Source: Sclerurus mexicanus
Taxonomy: Eukaryota > Chordata > Aves > Passeriformes > Furnariidae
Assembly: GCA_013396755.1 (NCBI GenBank)
Contig: VWZF01007822.1
Coordinates: 383,172 to 447,171, forward strand
Length of the DNA: 64,000 nucleotides
Reading direction: 5' to 3'
The position numbers were made by a program, and so were the translations under genes. The notes under the pieces are model-generated. The model did no database searches, had not been told where the DNA came from, and saw only the letters and a program-made list of their open reading frames with translations. Below are positions 60,200 through 64,000 of this stretch, in pieces (positions within the stretch are counted from its first letter, which is position 1; each line of letters opens with the position of its first letter).

Positions 60200-62640
60200 G
60201 AGTAAAAAAACATGCTTCTAAATTCTTTCATGGCTATAGTAAAAGAATATATTTTTATTTCCCTTGAGAAGAATGTGAAAACACAAGGTAAAGATGTCAG
60301 TAACATCTCCACAAAATGCATTAAGAATCTGCTTCCATCTCTACTGATTTTTCTTCTTTTCAGAGAAATTACTGCTTTTTCTCCATTTCAAAAGATAGAA
60401 CAGCTAAGATGGGAAAATAGTTTTGTAAATAGTCTGTTTTCTTTACCTTTAAATCGGCACATATTCAAACATGACAGTTCAACTACTTGCTGAGGATCTA
60501 ATTCTCATTAAAAAACAGGAAACCAGAAACCAACACCAAACCACATTTTATAAATTTTATAGGTTAATTTATTTTATAGACTTAATTCACACAATATTTA
60601 TAAGGCCATTGGCCCTGTTTTAGTTCATAGTGTTTTTCCTACAACATTGTCTGATTCTGTGATACTGGACTATCCCTTCCAGATTAGACTTCTATTTTCA
60701 GCTAATGTGAAGCAGGGTAACTCAGTAGATGTATCAGTTTATACTGCATTTGAATCTCAGTCTGTGGTCTTTTCAGAGTTATTGCTAAGGTGAAATAAGC
60801 TAAAGGAGGAAAAAATGATAAAGTCTAAAAAGGTTTGGAACATTTTTTCTGGTGGCCTTGTCCCTAGTGAAATCAGAGCTCTATCTATAATTTATGGGCA
60901 GAACAAGACACCTAAAAATAGGGTTCAAAGAAGCCAGTGCTTTGTGTGAAGTATTAAAGAGTAGGAAATGACAAAGAAATGTTCAGACTTCTGCTCTGCC
61001 ATCAAAGGTTGTTAAACGAACAAGGGGTTACAGGAAAACACTTTCTCCTATTTCAGATTTGCAGCTACAAATGACTCTTGGAATTAGTTTCATCTGTCAG
61101 CTTCATCTTTTCTTGCAAACAGCAGAAGTGATACTTTCTTGGTATGTGTGAGATCTATGTTCATATATCTTTGAAACTCACTTTGGGGTTAGAAATTGCA
61201 CCAGCATTTTCCACAGTTCAGGAAAGCAATCACTCTCCTTGGAGCATTCTGGAATGGTGCTGAAATTCAGTATCCAATGAGAATGATTCCATTCTATATA
61301 AATTAAGAAAATTCTAATTGAAAGAGGAACTGGAATTTTATCTCACTAGTCTGCTGAGTTATTTTCTGAGTGCTTGTTTAACCCCTAAATCTCTATTTAT
61401 GAAATCAAAAAAATATAAGATTTGAATTTAAGTCTCCCCTATCCTTGAACACCAGGGTCCTGAGAATAGGGAAAGATATTCATGAAAGATTTTATTTTTG
61501 GTTTAGAATTTACATTCAGATTAACTTTTTAACTAAGTCAGGAACTCAGGTGCAATTCAATGTCTTGGTTTCTGCAGAATATGAGACTATGAACTTCTAT
61601 GTACCAGGTACAGATCAATGGAATTTTACACATATGCAGAAGTAGCCTAATCCATCTGAAGCCAATGGTAATCCTGTCAATAATTCCAGTAAGCTTTGAG
61701 CATGACTACCTATACATCCATTATTCTGGGACGATGTATATTGCTAGTTTCTTCACTTTGACCATAAAAAAAAGGTCTACTTACAGCAGTAAAATGTCAG
61801 TAGGTTCTGTCCATACATCTGTGCTTTTGTTTGGTTTCATTTTGTTTCTGTAGGTGTTGATTGCTAACTTTGGACACTTGAAGATATTTCAAATTCAGTT
61901 TTGATCTCTAGGATTCCTTCCTTGCCTTTGGTACTTAAAAGGAGGAAACAAAAGCAGTATTTTGGGTGCCACATATTGTGTGCTCACAAGAACAAATATT
62001 CAAGATCCTTCCCCTTCCTCCTGCTGCCTAAAAGAATCTCTGATAAAACCAGTGCATGTTTGTGGGTTTTTTTAATGTGACTCGTGCTGCTCTTAAAATC
62101 TAACATGCTATCTGGGTAGGCATCAACATTTTACAAGAATCTTTTTTTACACCTCCAGATTCATAGTTCATCAAAGATTTTAGCCCGAAGAGCAGTTAAT
62201 AAAGCTGGATGACCTCTTGCTCTAGGATTTTTTATGTCTCTTTCAGACTAAAATTAGATTTCCTCCTTTAGGAAGAGAAACAGACCAATGTGTGACCCTT
62301 GAACTGTCAATCATCTGGAAGTAAAGCAGGGAACTGATTTCTCTCTGAGCAGCAGAATGAAATTCTCCAAAATAATAATAATGTGGCTATACATATTTAT
62401 AGGCTCATCATTATTAGTCTTTAGTATGATTGCTCCTATCTGATATTCAATGGTAATTTTGGCCCATGGATATATACTTTGTCTTAATTCCATAAGACAC
62501 TTTAATTTCAAATAAATCATACTTTAAATAAGTTAACCACTAATTAACTGGCAGGTCTTAAATAATAGTCATCTATGAGTGTCACGTCCCACTCCTACAT
62601 AGAAGGGAACATCCAAGATTCATAGATGCCTATGGTCAAA

Positions 62641-62710
62641 AAAGAACAGCAAAAGCAAAAAAAAGGCAAAAAAAAAAAAAAGTTCAAAAAGATTTAATGC
62701 GAAATCGACA
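62641..62710. repeat. A-rich tract plus element-end-like sequence
   Basis: A runs with GGC interruptions are followed by GTTCAAAAAGATTTAATGCG and AAATCGACA, then an N at 62,711. It resembles, with divergence, the segment at about 63,060-63,122 (A runs, GGCC, GTTCACAAAGTTTTATTAGC), so both copies of the duplicated element start with a related left end. Confidence 0.55.
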
Positions 62711-62711
62711 N

Positions 62712-63057
62712 CACATACGAGAGGAAAGGAGATCACCAGTCCTGGGTCAAGTGTCAAGATGCCACCCGGGCTTTGTAGGGGTACCTTTTTACAGGTAAGT
62801 TTTCCTCAGCCTGGGATTGGTTTTCTTGCTCCTATATAAGTGAGTGAGCATGTGCAGTTGGTTCTTCTAGACCTTTCTGGAAATGGTTTGACAGCCTTTG
62901 AGGGTCTCTGGTGATCTTGAACCCCCTCTACTGGTCTTGCCCACTCCTTGACCCCATTCCTGCACTTGTGCTGTTCCGTGTTGTACAGTCCCCATGGACC
63001 AGAACAGGGAAGTTGGCCCAGAGAGGTGCTGCCCTACCTCTCCATGGCCCCTATTCC
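62712..63057 (-). mobile_element. LTR-like element, copy 1 (N-bounded, possible false duplicate)
   Basis: 346 bases that match 63,215-63,560 with a single difference seen (C at 62,931, A at 63,434). A single N lies immediately on each side (62,711 and 63,058). Read on the minus strand it contains CTTATATAGG, a TATA-like box, which suits an endogenous retrovirus LTR. No retroviral gene is present in the window, so it would be a solo or partial LTR. Because the copy is exactly delimited by Ns, it may be a misplaced contig. Confidence 0.5.
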
Positions 63058-63058
63058 N

Positions 63059-63214
63059 GAAAAAACAAAAAAAGGCCAAAAAAAAAAAAAAGGTTCACAA
63101 AGTTTTATTAGCAAACTACACACTTGCCGTGGAAATTGGTATGTTTTGCCCCTATCTTCTAATAACAAGCAGAATAAAAGAAAAGAGAGAAGAAAGAGGA
63201 AGCAGAAGGCAGAT
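63059..63214 (-). mobile_element. LTR-like element, U5/R-like end adjoining copy 2
   Basis: On the minus strand this reads away from copy 2 through a C/T-rich stretch to CTAATAAAACTTTGTGAACC and then a T run. The AATAAA lies about 230 bases past the TATA-like box of copy 2, which is the order expected for U3-R-U5 of an LTR. The T run and the GGCC interruption are odd for an LTR edge, so the boundary is uncertain. Confidence 0.4.
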
Positions 63215-63560
63215 CACATACGAGAGGAAAGGAGATCACCAGTCCTGGGTCAAGTGTCAAGATGCCACCCGGGCTTTGTAGGGGTACCTTTTTACAGGTA
63301 AGTTTTCCTCAGCCTGGGATTGGTTTTCTTGCTCCTATATAAGTGAGTGAGCATGTGCAGTTGGTTCTTCTAGACCTTTCTGGAAATGGTTTGACAGCCT
63401 TTGAGGGTCTCTGGTGATCTTGAACCCCCTCTAATGGTCTTGCCCACTCCTTGACCCCATTCCTGCACTTGTGCTGTTCCGTGTTGTACAGTCCCCATGG
63501 ACCAGAACAGGGAAGTTGGCCCAGAGAGGTGCTGCCCTACCTCTCCATGGCCCCTATTCC
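63215..63560 (-). mobile_element. LTR-like element, copy 2
   Basis: Near-identical to 62,712-63,057 at an offset of 503 bases. It carries the TATA-like box at 63,334-63,343 and, unlike copy 1, runs without N into flanking sequence on both sides. On the minus strand an upstream flank starting TGTGCCTAAAA (ending at about 63,614) could be the start of the element, since LTRs begin with TG. The open frame here (63,370-63,615, minus, 81 codons) is not recognisable. Confidence 0.5.
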
Positions 63561-64000
63561 AGCTGTATCCTGTTCTGACTTGCCCATTTGAGTAGCTGTC
63601 GATTTTTAGGCACACATTAACTCCTTACTGCTCAGACTTATACAATAATGACTATTGAATGATCTAGTCATGTTTGACAGGTGTCTATATTTTTTGCAGT
63701 AATGTTTAACATTTCAGTTGATGATCTGGGACTAAATATAAAGCTATTACTGAAAAATAAATTAATGTAACAACATTGAAAAAGTAGTAAATAAAAAGCA
63801 AATTGATGAACGGAGAAGTTGCCTTTCACACACATCTATTTTAAAATATCAAATGAAGCAGCTTTCTTGTAGGAATAAAGATTGAGACCATAAATTTACA
63901 ACAAGGGACTATACTGTCAAAATCAGTTTGTAAGCAACTATAATAACATAGAATAATGGAATAATATGTTAAAACAAGCAAGCAAGCAAAAAAAAAAAAA
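63561..64000. other. Intergenic, no gene seen
   Basis: AT-rich sequence. The window ends in an AAGC-type short repeat and a poly-A run (about 63,973-64,000). Confidence 0.7.

Larger units (their letters stand above)
54861..62640. other. Intergenic, no gene seen
   Basis: AT-rich sequence with low-complexity and N-containing tracts entered separately. Overlapping frames at 57,605-58,120 (135 codons or fewer) show no family resemblance. Confidence 0.65.

Noticed and set aside
1..64000. CRISPR array, operon or other bacterial features
   Set aside because: Spliced vertebrate gene, CR1 LINE and base composition all indicate a vertebrate nuclear genome; no regularly spaced direct repeats were seen.

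Overview
The window looks like nuclear DNA from a bird, or at least a sauropsid. It holds one spliced vertebrate gene, KLF6. It also carries a CR1 LINE fragment of the kind typical of birds and reptiles, has low repeat density, is AT-rich overall, and has a GC-rich CpG cluster at the gene's promoter. The assignment to birds is inference; a turtle or crocodilian is not excluded. Isolated single N characters and one 73-base N run mark it as a draft assembly.

Layout. About 1-38,600 is AT-rich non-coding sequence with no convincing gene: simple A/C-rich or T-rich tracts, short tandem duplications, one clear CR1 fragment (25.2-25.6 kb) and several weaker, older LINE-like stretches (about 2.0-2.3, 28.05-28.57 and 34.0-34.2 kb). 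About 38,690-40,480 is a GC/CpG-rich zone with a degenerate minisatellite, a sequence gap, the KLF6 start codon and the start of intron 1. KLF6 runs on the + strand, with its coding sequence in four exons between 39,465 and 45,371 (281 residues, all splice sites GT-AG). It is followed by a long AT-rich 3' UTR that probably ends near 48.1-48.2 kb. From about 48.2 to 62.6 kb the sequence is again non-coding. At 62.7-63.6 kb there is a 346-bp segment present twice with one mismatch. It resembles part of a retroviral LTR, and its first copy is bounded on both sides by a single N, so an assembly false duplication is likely.

KLF6 is a three-zinc-finger transcription factor that binds GC-box/CACCC DNA. 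Nothing else in the window codes for a recognisable partner. The picture is a single regulated gene in a gene-poor interval that may hold its distal control elements. The observations I would check first are a strong in-frame alternative splice donor in KLF6 exon 2 that would delete zinc finger 1, a perfect NFI-type palindrome in intron 1, a strong unexplained splice-acceptor-like tract 70 bp before it, alternative hairpins at the end of the 3' UTR, and the N-bounded duplications. I found no evidence for a wholly new biological system.
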